Shown: positions 1-8,600, counted from the first letter of the stretch. The stretch is 64,000 nt of DNA from VBCK01 sp035511515 (GCA_035511515.1 DATKFG010000063.1:1-64000); one strand, 5' to 3'. Notes: generated by a model not told the origin, from the sequence alone. Made by a program: numbers and translations.

Positions 1-222
1 CTGCAGCAAAAGGCACGAAGGACGACATCGGAGAGCGCTCGTGTCTTCGAGACGAGTAACGCGCGACAGCACGCATTGATAAAACCGCGATCGCACGGGT
101 GACATAAGCTGCCAAATCCTGCGCGCGCATGCGCCACAGGAAACAACTACCGCTCACATCGACTGCAAAGATGGGCAGCACGCAGAGACAGGAACTTCCA
201 GAGCACAGACAGCACCGACCGC

Positions 223-561
223 GCAGGATTCTGCTCGATCGCGGCGCCAGCCTTCGACCTGCTGCCAGACGTCGGCCGCCTGCGCGAGCACTCGATGGAC
301 TTCCTGTACGGCCGCGAGTGCCCAAATCAGGAGCTCGTCCTACAAATGGCGCGCAATTGGGGCGTGCGGTCCGCCGACGAAATCCTCGACGAGGTGTGCT
401 CCGCGGTCGATCAGTACGGCGCTGTATGCGAGGAGATGGGCGTGCCTGGCGACGATGCGGCCTTGTACCGGGGCAACATCGATCGGCGCCTAAGGGAATT
501 GCGAGCGCCGCCGGGGCCGCGCCCGAGCGTGAAACGTGTGACCAAATCTCGCCATATCTGA
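223..561 (+). pseudogene. HipA-like kinase, C-terminal remnant
   Basis: The reading frame is open from upstream of 223 to a stop at 561. It contains PAFDLLPDVGR followed by an alpha-helical tail ending in NIDRRLRELR. That layout (S/A)PAFD-x-PD-x-GR, then a helical C-terminus, resembles the last third of HipA-type serine/threonine kinases, the toxins of hipBA modules. No N-terminal kinase portion, HipB partner or convincing start is present: the first in-frame ATG is at 295, inside the similarity. I read this as a truncated remnant, possibly left by recombination. Family assignment is from memory of the motif and is moderate. Positions 1-222 and 562-824 hold no gene I can support. Confidence 0.45.
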
Positions 562-824
562 ACGCCAAGAACTCGTTCTGGGCGCCCGTAGTCAATGGCG
601 GCGACGGGCGCTAACCTACGCAAAGCAGTCATCGCTTGGGTGCAAGACCGGTCACAGGGCAACTTCACAAACGGTCATGAGCGGTATTTCGTGAAAGCCC
701 GCTATTGGGAGATCAGGCTAGGTCTCACCCGTGAAGCGATCGGGACCGACGAAGTGACGGTTGCGACCCACATGCGCCGCAGGGACCTTGATCCGCACGC
801 GAGCCACCCTGATCGGAGAGAATA

Positions 825-1742
825 ATGTGGAGCGGTCGCATCCTGCTCAAGCTGTGTTACGTCGCATTCTGGCTGACATGGTTGCCAAGCTGTGTGAGCG
901 TTAGCGCGAAGCAACCGAGCCCCGCCGCTAATTCGCGGAATGAGCGCGGCCTCCAGTACTTGCACGCACGCGACTATGACCGTGCGATCGTAGAATTCGA
1001 CGAAGCGATCAAACTGGCGCCGGATTTTTACCTGGCGTACATCAATCGAGGCAGTGTTTACGTCGCAAAGCGCGAGCCTGACCGCGCTATCCAAGACTAC
1101 GACCAGGCCATCAAGCTGAAGCCCGACTCCTTCGGGGCCTTTTTCGGACGCTCCACGGCCTTCCATGCCAAGGGCGACTACGTCCTGGAGATCCAGGACC
1201 TCAGCCACGCATTGAGGTCGAAGCTCGACTCTTCCATCCAGACCATCACCCGCCAACCCGCGGACCTCTACGCGGCGGCACTCAATAATCGCGGGGATGC
1301 TTATTTCCGCATGAAAGACTTTGAACACGCGATACGCGACTACGATAGGGCGATCACATTGGACCCTTATTTCGCAATGGCATATAACGCTCGCTGCTGG
1401 ATGCGGGCGACCGCGAACAGGGACCTCGGGGCTGCCCTTGCCGATTGCGACTACGCGTTGAGACTGCAACCGGACGACCCGAGGAGCCTTGACAGTCGCG
1501 CGTTCGTGCACTTCCGGATGGGCCAGTTCGAGCAGGCCGTGGCGGACGCAAGCGCCTCGCTGGAGCACGCGACCGGACCGGCCTTGAAGCTGGGAGCAAG
1601 AGCGGCAGGCACGTTCTATGTCCGAGGGCTTGCAAAGAGGCGCTTGGGCGACCTTACTGGTGCCGATGCGGACCTCGCCTCCGCCAGGGGGCTCGATTCA
1701 CAAGTCGACCGGAAGTACGCCGAATACGGGGTCGGCCCGTAG
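825..1742 (+). CDS. TPR-repeat lipoprotein
   Basis: The protein has 305 residues. A hydrophobic N-terminus (residues 7-21) ends at Cys23, in the context LPSC, a slightly atypical lipobox, so export and lipidation are likely. From about residue 38 it carries tandem tetratricopeptide repeats. Typical lines are the helix pairs around residues 38-75, 76-110 and 150-185, with the recurring pattern DYDRAIVEFDEAIKLAPD. TPRs form a superhelical scaffold that binds partner proteins. The start is supported by GGAGAG seven bases upstream. It stands alone, so no specific partner can be named. Confidence 0.75.
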   Translation: MWSGRILLKLCYVAFWLTWLPSCVSVSAKQPSPAANSRNERGLQYLHARDYDRAIVEFDEAIKLAPDFYLAYINRGSVYVAKREPDRAIQDYDQAIKLKPDSFGAFFGRSTAFHAKGDYVLEIQDLSHALRSKLDSSIQTITRQPADLYAAALNNRGDAYFRMKDFEHAIRDYDRAITLDPYFAMAYNARCWMRATANRDLGAALADCDYALRLQPDDPRSLDSRAFVHFRMGQFEQAVADASASLEHATGPALKLGARAAGTFYVRGLAKRRLGDLTGADADLASARGLDSQVDRKYAEYGVGP

Positions 1743-2062
1743 CGGCCTGGGGCGGCTAACCGCCAACCGCCTGTCTATCCGCGCGTTGAACGCTCATGAC
1801 CGCTTTGCGGCGACAAGTCTAGCGGGGGCTATCGAGGCACCGTCGATCAACTGAACGCGGCGGCTCTTGATCGGGTTCGCTCCGCCAACCTCGAATTCAT
1901 TCGTCATGCCGGCATTACATCCGTCGAGGCAAATGTGGTTTATGCGATCGCGAAGAAACCCCTAAGGAAGTCTTCAGCCTTGCCGCTCTCGGTGCATCGT
2001 CAGGATTGTCGGATATGCCCGTGACTCGCGCCATTCGCACAGTTTGACCAGGAAGGCGCGCC
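1743..2062. other. Intergenic region without supported gene
   Basis: This 320-base stretch lies between the TPR lipoprotein and the 3' end of the Fic gene. I read all frames and see no coding sequence with a plausible start, no strong hairpin followed by a T run, and no repeat found elsewhere in the window. Confidence 0.5.
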
Positions 2063-3238
2063 TCACGGCCGTCCCTCGAGCTCGGTTCCCGCGCGAAGGC
2101 GTTCCAGGTAAGCCTTGTACGCGAAGGTCCGATCGCGCGCCTTGCCGCTCGTCTCGACGAGCACGCCGATGTTCTCGAGCAGCTGCACGGCTTTGCCCGC
2201 GGTTGGTTTGGTCGTCTTCAGCAACTTCACGACTCTCGGGATCGTGATCACCGGGTGCGTAGGTAGTTGCTCCAGCAACCGGGCAGCGATGACCGAGGCT
2301 CCCCTCGCTGCAAGCAGGCGTTGACGATCGGCGCTCACGCGCGCGAAGACGTCGCGCGCGGCCGCGACGGCCTCATCCGCGATCGTGGCCACGCCTTCGA
2401 GGAAGAAGTCCGTCCAGCCTTCCCAGTCTCCGTTCGCCCGCACCGCTCCGAGCCGCTGGTAGTACTCCGACTGGTGCCGCTTGAAAAAAAGGCTCAAGTA
2501 CAGAAGCGGCGCCGACAGCACCTTCCAGTGCTCAAGCAGCAGCGTGACGAGCAGACGGCCAATACGGCCGTTGCCGTCGAGGTAAGGGTGAATGGTCTCG
2601 AACTGGACGTGCGCCAGGCCGATCCGAACCAGGGGCGGCAGCGGGTGGTCGTCGGCGTGAAGGTACTTCTCCAGATCGCCGAGCAGCGCCGGCACTTGCT
2701 CGGGAGGCGGCGGAACGAAGACGGCGTTGCCTGGGCGAGTGCCGCCGATCCAGTTCTGGCTGCGGCGAACTTCGCCGGGCTGCTTGTCGGCGCCGCGCAC
2801 GCCGCGCATCAGGCGGCGGTGCACCTGATGAAGCAGGCGCATCGAGAGCGGCAAGCCTTTCGCGCTCGTCAGTTGCCCGCGGGCATACTTCAGCGCGTCC
2901 AGGTAGTTGCAGACCTCGCGCACATCCTCGAGAGGCTGGCGGTGGTCCAGCAGCGCCTCATACTCGAAAAGATCGACGAGGGTCGCCTGCGTACCCTCGA
3001 TCTGCGAGGACACGACGGCCTCCTTTCGCACAAAGGCGTAGACGAACCAGTCCAGCGATGGGACCATCTCGCCGGCGACCTCGAGGCGGGCGACCGCTTG
3101 CTCTGCGCGCGCAAGAAGCTTCGCTCGCCTGGAGTCCACCTCCAGCGGGGGATTTTGCGGCGGGAGCGGATCGGGCACGAACGCGGCGGCCTCTTCGCCG
3201 CCGACGCTGTGCCTGATGGTTCTGCCAGTTGCACGCAT
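2063..3238 (-). CDS. Fic family protein (AMPylase-type, class II)
   Basis: The protein has 391 residues. The Fic core motif HPYLDGNGRIGR is at residues 217-228 and holds the catalytic His217 and the phosphate-binding Asp-Gly-Asn-Gly-Arg. Fic enzymes usually transfer AMP from ATP to a Ser/Thr/Tyr of a target. An N-terminal inhibitory helix with SSQIEG (residues 77-82, the S-x-x-x-E-G pattern) places it in class II, in which a glutamate blocks the ATP site. The C-terminus (about 315-375) looks like a winged helix, as in the many Fic proteins that bind DNA. GGAGGG lies about seven bases before the ATG. No antitoxin gene is adjacent. The target is unknown. Confidence 0.9.
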   Translation of the reverse strand: MRATGRTIRHSVGGEEAAAFVPDPLPPQNPPLEVDSRRAKLLARAEQAVARLEVAGEMVPSLDWFVYAFVRKEAVVSSQIEGTQATLVDLFEYEALLDHRQPLEDVREVCNYLDALKYARGQLTSAKGLPLSMRLLHQVHRRLMRGVRGADKQPGEVRRSQNWIGGTRPGNAVFVPPPPEQVPALLGDLEKYLHADDHPLPPLVRIGLAHVQFETIHPYLDGNGRIGRLLVTLLLEHWKVLSAPLLYLSLFFKRHQSEYYQRLGAVRANGDWEGWTDFFLEGVATIADEAVAAARDVFARVSADRQRLLAARGASVIAARLLEQLPTHPVITIPRVVKLLKTTKPTAGKAVQLLENIGVLVETSGKARDRTFAYKAYLERLRAGTELEGRP

Positions 3239-3262
3239 TGCTCGCCCTCCGGGAAAGGATTC

Positions 3263-3319
3263 TTTACCAGAAACAGGCGCTAGTAAAGAGTGCTTTTCTA
3301 GCGATTTTTGCTGGCAAAG
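3263..3319 (-). promoter_or_regulatory. Candidate operator repeats upstream of the fic gene
   Basis: Just upstream of the Fic start (3238), three related near-palindromic words occur: TTTACCAG at 3263-3270, CTAGTAAA at 3280-3287 and TTTGCTGGCAAAG at 3307-3319. The first two form an imperfect inverted repeat and the third is itself a near palindrome, TTTGC/GCAAA. The position between promoter and start, together with the winged-helix-like C-terminus of the Fic protein, suggests autoregulation. That is inference; no binding data are used. Confidence 0.4.
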
Positions 3320-3404
3320 CTCTCACCAGATGCAGCAACCATCAGGGCGATGTTCTGGCCGAACGAAAGGGCTTAGGTCGCGGCCGGCGCGACCTCAAGA
3401 AAAC

Positions 3405-3433
3405 GTGTCGCCGAATTTCAAGTTTTGCGACAC
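3405..3433. repeat. Perfect 7-bp inverted repeat
   Basis: GTGTCGC at 3405-3411 is repeated in inverted form as GCGACAC at 3427-3433, separated by 15 AT-richer bases. It lies in the 368-base gap between fic and the DUF4382 gene. It could be an operator or a small hairpin. No T run follows, so it is not a typical terminator. Confidence 0.3.
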
Positions 3434-3441
3434 AATGCCAT

Positions 3442-3496
3442 GATGCCGTCTCGGGCGTTCATCGCGGCGAACGAAGCAACATTGGAAGATGAAGGG
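3442..3496 (+). repeat. Orphan copy of the 3' end of the 80-aa gene at 9196-9438
   Basis: About 55 bases match 9382-9436 closely, including an unbroken run from the CGGGCGTTC word through GAACGAAG. In one frame the fragment encodes RAFIAANEATL, identical to the tail of the small protein gene at 9196. The rest of that gene is absent here, so this is a recombination scar or truncated duplicate. The remainder of 3320-3606 shows no supported gene. Confidence 0.65.
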
Positions 3497-3606
3497 GGTG
3501 GATCACTGCAAGGAGAAGAGGCACGATGCCGGGTTCACACGCTCGGCCGGTGTCCAGTATGGATCCTCCAAGAGTCATCGTGGAAGCGTCATCGTTTCAG
3601 TAAACC

Positions 3607-4821
3607 ATGCACCAGACCAATCGATCTGTCTCCTTCGCGGCGCCGGTCCTCGCTTGTGTTGCCATCGTAGCTGCCGCCCTGCTGGCTGGATGCGGTGGCA
3701 GTGGGGGAGGCACTTCGACCGGAACGGCTAACGTGATGCTCGCCGATTCGCCGTCGTGCGGCTATGACCACGTATACGTTACCCCGGACCGTATCGAGAT
3801 TTCGTCGGATGGAAACAGCTGGACCACCATCCCAGTGAACTCCGGCGTAGGACGGATCGATTTGCTCAATCTGAACAATGGCACGCTGATTTCCCTCGGG
3901 CAAACGCCGTTGACGGCGGGAACCTATGAGCAAGTGCGGTTGGTACTGGCGGCTAATGGCAATTCCCCGCCATGGGCTAACTCGGTGGTTCTGACTGGCA
4001 CTATCGCGGAAATTGCTTTGAAGACTCCGAGTGGGCAGCAAAGCGGCTACAAGATCGTGGGACCTTTCACGGTTCCAGCCGGATCCATGGCCGACCTAGT
4101 GCTCGATTTCAACGCCTGCAAGTCCATCGTCGTGGCGGGCGCCAGCGGACAGTACCTGCTGAAACCGGTCGTGACGGCCATCGCTGAACTGGTGGCCGGC
4201 AAGATCTCGGGGACCACCGCTCCTGGCTCGCACGTTTACGCAGAGCAACAAGCGAATGCGGGGCCGGTCATCGTCACGGGCGCCGTGGCTGATCCGACGA
4301 CGGGAGCATTCTCCCTGTGGCCGCTTCAGCAGAGCATCACCGCGGGTCCGGTCGACGTGGTTATCGTGCCGCCGCCACCGGCGTCGGGCTCGTCGGGTTC
4401 TGGCACGTATATCGTGCAGGACGTTCCGGTCTCGGCCGGCAGCACGACCAGCCTTGGGACGCTAAGCCCCTTAGCGGCTGCGCAGATCTATGCGGCATCC
4501 GGTACCGTTACCGTTGCCGGCTCACCCGGGGCAGCCAACCTGACGGCGGATCAGATGGTGACCAACACCAGTGTAGCTCCCTCAATGCGCACTTACGAGG
4601 TCGCGTCGGGGGAAACGACAACAGGAACCTACAGCTTTCCTCTGGCGGCATCGGGACCGTGGGTGGGAACGTACAGCACCTCCACGATTTCGTTCAATTC
4701 GGGATTGGCTACCCCCGGGCCCGGCATCTACAGCATCACGGCCACCGATGCGGCCGGCACGTCTTTGACGCAGTCGGCGAACGTGAGTAGCGGACCGGCG
4801 TCGGTCGATTTCAGCTTCTAG
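3607..4821 (+). CDS. DUF4382-type exported lipoprotein
   Basis: The protein has 404 residues. A signal peptide ends in the lipobox LLAGC, followed by a Gly/Ser/Thr linker, so this is an outer-envelope lipoprotein. Residues about 40-185 match the DUF4382 pattern (NVMLADSPSCGYDHVYVTPDRI, then a segment on what the value is and how it is set, ending in a LVLDFNACKSIVV strand). The remainder (about 190-404) is Ser/Thr/Gly-rich beta sequence resembling carboxypeptidase-regulatory or Ig-like modules. Function is unknown. No clear ribosome-binding site precedes the ATG. It is monocistronic. Domain call from pattern memory, good but not certain. Confidence 0.75.
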   Translation: MHQTNRSVSFAAPVLACVAIVAAALLAGCGGSGGGTSTGTANVMLADSPSCGYDHVYVTPDRIEISSDGNSWTTIPVNSGVGRIDLLNLNNGTLISLGQTPLTAGTYEQVRLVLAANGNSPPWANSVVLTGTIAEIALKTPSGQQSGYKIVGPFTVPAGSMADLVLDFNACKSIVVAGASGQYLLKPVVTAIAELVAGKISGTTAPGSHVYAEQQANAGPVIVTGAVADPTTGAFSLWPLQQSITAGPVDVVIVPPPPASGSSGSGTYIVQDVPVSAGSTTSLGTLSPLAAAQIYAASGTVTVAGSPGAANLTADQMVTNTSVAPSMRTYEVASGETTTGTYSFPLAASGPWVGTYSTSTISFNSGLATPGPGIYSITATDAAGTSLTQSANVSSGPASVDFSF

Positions 4822-4918
4822 CCGCAGTTCCAATCGGAGCCTGGCGGCCGTACGGCCGCTTGCTATTAGATTGCGGGCGTCGATTTCCGCGCACGATCCG
4901 GTCGCTCGCGCTGGGCAG

Positions 4919-6076
4919 TCACGGCACCCCATCCATGGCGGCCTCGAAACCGATGCGCGCCACTTCTCGACCGAGCGGCTCACTGCCCGCAGCCTGATCG
5001 ACGATCCAACCGTGCCCTGCGCCGATGTCGGGAAGCGCTTCACGCAGCGTCCGAACGACCCGCGCGTCGTCGCCACGGCCCGCCTTGATCTCGACCGCCA
5101 CCCGTTCGTTTCCGCGGTCGAGCAGCAGGTCGACCTCGGCGCCAGCCGCGGTGCGCCAGAAGTAAGCCTGTGAATGGGGATGCGCGATGCGCTCGCGCCG
5201 CACGATGTCCTCGATGACGAACCCCTCCCAGCTGGCGCCGCGGGACGGGTGGTTGAAGAGCTCCTGCGCATTGGAGATATTCAACAGGTGGTGCAAGAGA
5301 CCCGTGTCGCGCAGGTAAACCTTGGGCGAACGAGTCAGGCGCTTGCCGACGTTGCGAAAGTACGGCGCAAGGCGCCGGATCAGGAAGACCTGTTCGAGCA
5401 CGTCGAGATACCGCTGCACCGCGTGGTGCGACACCCCGAGCGATGAGCCCAGCTGCGAGGCGTTCAGCAGCCCACCGTGAAGATGCGCCAGCATCGTGAG
5501 CAGGCGCCGCAGGAACAGAGGGTCGGCGCGCACGCCGTACTGCGGCAGATCGCGCTCCAGCACGGTGCGCAGGTAGGCTTCCCACCAGGCGCGAAAGTCA
5601 CCCCTCAACGCGTCCGGCAGGCCGCCTTTGACCCACGCGTCGTGCCAGCCCAGGCCGTATTCGCCGCTGGCAGCCTCCGCGGCCGTCAGCGGATCGAGCT
5701 CCACGAGGCGCACCCGCCCGGCGAGCGATTCGGCAACGCCCCGCACCAGGCCGGGCTGGGCAGAGCCCAGCACGACAAAGCGCCCGTTCTCGGAGCGCTT
5801 CTGGTCCACCGCGCCGCGCAGCGCGGCAAACACCGCCGGCTGGGCCTGCACCTCGTCGAGAACCAGTCCGGCGCCCGCGGTCTCGTCGAGCGCGTGGCGC
5901 GGATCGGCCGCAAAACGCTCCGCTGTGCGCGGATCCTCGAGATCCCGATAGGCAAACCGCGGGAAAGCCGTTCGCGCGAGCGTCGTCTTGCCAACCTGAC
6001 GCGCGCCGACGATGGCGACCACCGGAAAGCTGCGGGCCGCAGCCCGGACGGTCGGCAAGACGATCCGGTCGAACAT
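4919..6076 (-). CDS. AAA-type ATPase with DUF4143 domain
   Basis: The N-terminal ATPase half has Walker A GARQVGKTT immediately after a short beta strand and Walker B LVLDEVQ. The C-terminal half contains the DUF4143 hallmarks: WEGFVIEDIV, then AYFWRTAAGAEVDLLL and VAVEIKAG, a nuclease-like EVD...EIK arrangement. The family is widespread, often mobile, and its role is not settled. An ATG at 6100 would add eight residues, but it falls inside a palindrome that looks like the operator, so I prefer the ATG at 6076 (MFDRIVLP). No partner gene is adjacent. Confidence 0.85.
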   Translation of the reverse strand: MFDRIVLPTVRAAARSFPVVAIVGARQVGKTTLARTAFPRFAYRDLEDPRTAERFAADPRHALDETAGAGLVLDEVQAQPAVFAALRGAVDQKRSENGRFVVLGSAQPGLVRGVAESLAGRVRLVELDPLTAAEAASGEYGLGWHDAWVKGGLPDALRGDFRAWWEAYLRTVLERDLPQYGVRADPLFLRRLLTMLAHLHGGLLNASQLGSSLGVSHHAVQRYLDVLEQVFLIRRLAPYFRNVGKRLTRSPKVYLRDTGLLHHLLNISNAQELFNHPSRGASWEGFVIEDIVRRERIAHPHSQAYFWRTAAGAEVDLLLDRGNERVAVEIKAGRGDDARVVRTLREALPDIGAGHGWIVDQAAGSEPLGREVARIGFEAAMDGVP

Positions 6077-6078
6077 GC

Positions 6079-6113
6079 CTTGTATTTTGGACGATACCAT
6101 TCCAATTTACAAG
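6079..6113 (-). promoter_or_regulatory. 35-bp palindrome at the start of the DUF4143 ATPase gene
   Basis: CTTGTATTTTGGA at 6079-6091 and TCCAATTTACAAG at 6101-6113 are inverted repeats matching at 11 of 13 positions around a 9-base centre. On the coding strand the outer arm gives TTGTAA as a possible -35 and CAAAAT as a possible -10. An operator covering the promoter is the simplest reading; an autoregulatory role is inferred. Confidence 0.45.
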
Positions 6114-6244
6114 CCTGATCGAAGCGGCGCCGAATCGTCCGCTTCGTTGGCGGAATAGCCGAGGGATGGCGAAACATCCGATTGCAGGTCAGGCGCTGGA
6201 GCGGCCTGTTGACGACGCCGCCTCCACCGCTACCCGACCGAAAG

Positions 6245-6264
6245 ACCGCGCGAGCGGTTTTTTT
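6245..6264 (+). terminator. Rho-independent terminator-like hairpin
   Basis: ACCGC (6245-6249) pairs with GCGGT (6254-6258) around a GCGA loop and is followed by seven Ts. It has classic form but a short stem. No plus-strand gene lies just upstream, so it either ends an unannotated transcript starting near 6120 or is fortuitous. Confidence 0.4.
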
Positions 6265-6321
6265 CCCCTCTGCGGAGCCTCCGGGAGCCGCGGATCCGGG
6301 GGCTGCGCCAAGGACACTACG

Positions 6322-6876
6322 TCACCTCTTGGGGTACTCCGTGAAAACGTAGTCCTGCTTTTTCACTATCGTGTGGCACGCGAACCCGCACTTGGCATCG
6401 TTCCCCTGCGGCGGCTGATCCCTCAGTGTGCCCGGCCTGAACGTATCGGACGCAGCCTCATACTCAAACTCGGCATATCCCCATCCGCCGCTGTCCGCGA
6501 ACCTCTTGCCATCCTTCACCATGAAATCAATGTCATGGAGGGTACTGGGCACCAGCGGCTGACCGGGGGCCGTCTCGTTCTTTTTCGGGTTCCAATGGAT
6601 CTTCGCCATTTTGGCGCCGTCGGGGAAAGGCTGGCCGTTACCGGGAGCACCGGCCTTATACGCGTCGATCATCGCGGGGTTCCCGAGGATCACCGCAAGC
6701 AGCCCTCCGTTATAACTGACAGAAAGGCTCTGCCAGCCTTCGTATCCCCTGAACTCGGAGAACGCGAGCCCGTTCGGCACTTTGAGCGTGTACTTGTCCT
6801 GGGCGGAAATCGCAGCTCCGCTAGCCAGGACGGCGAGCGCCACCCCCACACTGACCGGCATGCTTTTGCCCTTCAT
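6322..6876 (-). CDS. Cytochrome P460-like exported haem protein
   Basis: The protein has 184 residues with an N-terminal signal peptide ending near SAQD. The central region (about 40-130) has the beta-rich P460 pattern with IHWNPKKNET and DIDFMVKDGKRFADSGGWGYAEFEY. The C-terminus carries KCGFACHTIVKKQDYVFT, the haem-attachment site followed by the DYVFT signature. The spacing is Cys-x-x-x-Cys-His, not the usual CxxCH; I checked it in the nucleotide sequence. P460 proteins bind a modified c-type haem and act on hydroxylamine or nitric oxide. The activity here is unknown. Confidence 0.75.
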   Translation of the reverse strand: MKGKSMPVSVGVALAVLASGAAISAQDKYTLKVPNGLAFSEFRGYEGWQSLSVSYNGGLLAVILGNPAMIDAYKAGAPGNGQPFPDGAKMAKIHWNPKKNETAPGQPLVPSTLHDIDFMVKDGKRFADSGGWGYAEFEYEAASDTFRPGTLRDQPPQGNDAKCGFACHTIVKKQDYVFTEYPKR

Positions 6877-7203
6877 CGCCGCGGCTCCTTATCCGGTTAA
6901 TGAACACACCCATGCGATTAGGCCATGGGTGTTGAATCGCATCCATTGTACGAAGGTATTGCCCGATGACAGCGCGCAGCCCTTCCAGTTTCACCTGGAC
7001 CAAGCGCCGTGACGGAGATAGGCGACCGGCCGTTCAGGCCGGCCGCCTGCTGCGGCGACATCAGTCCGTACGATTCGAGTTGGTACTTTCTACAAAGCGG
7101 TCTTTCGCGGCCGGTTGCTGCGGTGACGGATTGCAGCTAGCGTTCTGTGCACCACCGAAAGGCCAGTCAGCAAGGATCACTCTTCTCCCACGAAGGAGCC
7201 TCA
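6877..7203. other. Intergenic region between divergent exported-protein genes
   Basis: This 327-base region separates the minus-strand P460 gene from the plus-strand gene at 7204. It must hold both promoters, but no -35/-10 pair is convincing on either strand. No supported coding sequence or repeat is seen. Confidence 0.4.
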
Positions 7204-7809
7204 ATGATTCGTACCATCGCGGCGTTAATGGTTACGGTTGTATCTACCATGGCCACGGCTCAGGCCCCGGCCAACCCTCCCGTGCGAATCCGCGGGACGA
7301 TCGAGAAGCTGGATGGCCAGGTTCTTACGATCAAAGGAAACGACGGTCAGATCCAGACGGTGAAGCTGAAGGACGATTTCGTTGTGATGGGAATCAATAG
7401 AGCAAGCATTGACGACATCAGTACCGGCAAGTTCATTGGCACGACCACCGTCGGCGAGCGCAATGGAGCACTGGTTGCTCTGGAAGTCCACATCTTTCCG
7501 GAAAATATGCGCGGTACCGGCGAGGGACACTACGACTGGGACCTGAGGCCGACGAGCAAGATGACAAATGCAAACGTGGCCACCATCACAAGCATCGGCA
7601 AGGATCGCGTCCTCGACGTCCAATACAAGGGCGGCGAGAAAAAAGTCTTGGTTCCCGAAAGCGCGGTTATCGTGTCGTACAGTCCGGTCGATCGGGCCGT
7701 GCTGAAGCCCGGGGCACCGGTGTTCGTGAATTCGCAGCGTCAGCCCGACGGCAGCTTGAGCGCAGCGCGCGTGAATGTTGGACTAAACGGACAGACACCT
7801 CCGATGTGA
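7204..7809 (+). CDS. Exported protein with DUF5666-like beta repeats
   Basis: The protein has 201 residues from the ATG at 7204, which is preceded by GAAGGAGCC. An ATG at 7147 is in frame but gives a non-secretory leader. A signal peptide ends at AMATAQA. The mature part begins VRIRGTIEKLDGQVLTIKGNDGQ, a short beta-barrel motif seen in DUF5666-type proteins, then EVHIFPENMRGTGEGHYDWDL and a second repeat-like half. It is probably periplasmic. No enzymatic motif is visible and the function is unknown. Confidence 0.75.
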   Translation: MIRTIAALMVTVVSTMATAQAPANPPVRIRGTIEKLDGQVLTIKGNDGQIQTVKLKDDFVVMGINRASIDDISTGKFIGTTTVGERNGALVALEVHIFPENMRGTGEGHYDWDLRPTSKMTNANVATITSIGKDRVLDVQYKGGEKKVLVPESAVIVSYSPVDRAVLKPGAPVFVNSQRQPDGSLSAARVNVGLNGQTPPM

Positions 7810-7836
7810 TGTCGGATGGCAGAAGCGCCAAGAAGA

Positions 7837-7857
7837 AGCCGGGCGCGAAGCCCGGCT
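7837..7857. terminator. Bidirectional hairpin between convergent genes
   Basis: AGCCGGGC (7837-7844) pairs perfectly with GCCCGGCT (7850-7857) around a five-base loop. It lies in the 70-base gap where the genes ending at 7809 and 7880 converge. No T run follows on either strand. Confidence 0.55.
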
Positions 7858-7879
7858 CGGCACGCAACGACCCGCCGTG

Positions 7880-8326
7880 CTATTTGAGATTTAGCACCTG
7901 CATGGTCGCGGAGCTGACAGTGCGCCGCATCTTGTCCCGTTCACTAAATGAGCGGTCGGCGGCCTCGACGGAGCCTTCAACCTTCTTGGAAATTGCGTCC
8001 CCCTTTGCGATCCACCCGTCCAGGGCTGCCCAATTCTTGTATCTGGTCACCAGGTAGATATCCGGATCATTTTCGCCGCGTGGCTCTACCGCAAGGACTT
8101 CGTAGCTAATGACGTCACCAGCCTTCTTTCCCTCCTCCATGGTCTGCTTCCATGTAGTGGCGACGTACTTCATGTATTCGTCGAACTTCCCGTTTGCAGT
8201 GCGGATTCCAGCCACGTTGACGACCGGCCCTTCTGTGTACGGATGATCTTGTGCGAGAACGCTGATACTCGTAAACGAAAGGCAAAGAAAGGCCGCATGC
8301 GCGGCGAAGCGCTGGTAGCTTGACAT
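7880..8326 (-). CDS. Small exported protein of unknown function
   Basis: The protein has 148 residues. A signal peptide ends at VLAQ. The mature domain (about 35-145) has an alpha/beta pattern with GKFDEYMKYVATTWKQTMEEG, then SYEVLAVEP and DIYLVTRYKNWAALDGW. This resembles dimeric alpha-beta barrel (ABM/EthD-like) folds, but no catalytic residue can be pointed to. AAGGAG sits eight bases before the ATG. It is monocistronic. Confidence 0.7.
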   Translation of the reverse strand: MSSYQRFAAHAAFLCLSFTSISVLAQDHPYTEGPVVNVAGIRTANGKFDEYMKYVATTWKQTMEEGKKAGDVISYEVLAVEPRGENDPDIYLVTRYKNWAALDGWIAKGDAISKKVEGSVEAADRSFSERDKMRRTVSSATMQVLNLK

Positions 8327-8600
8327 GGGAACACTCCTTTTTGCTTTCTACTTGATTCGATTTTCACGGAAAGGCGCGCGCCGTCCGCAGAGCGTCCGTA
8401 CCGGTGAGAACGGAATGCGATAGCGTGCGGCGCAGGTTACGCCCATTCGTCGACGTGTGCACCTTATACCTCGGCTGCTCGTCGGCTCGGAGGGCTCGAG
8501 CGGTCATCGACTGGGCCAATTTGGGAAGGCATCGACGCTGCGCCTCGAGGGACTCCGTCGAGGGCTATAGTTCGACGCTGGTTCAGCATGCGGAGAGATC

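Noticed and set aside
595..825. A 76-codon frame before the TPR lipoprotein
   Set aside because: No ribosome-binding site, no family pattern and a stop overlapping the next start. Coding status cannot be supported.
3425..3731. Several short frames in the gap after fic
   Set aside because: They only share the orphan fragment of the 80-aa gene and otherwise lack starts and composition expected of genes.
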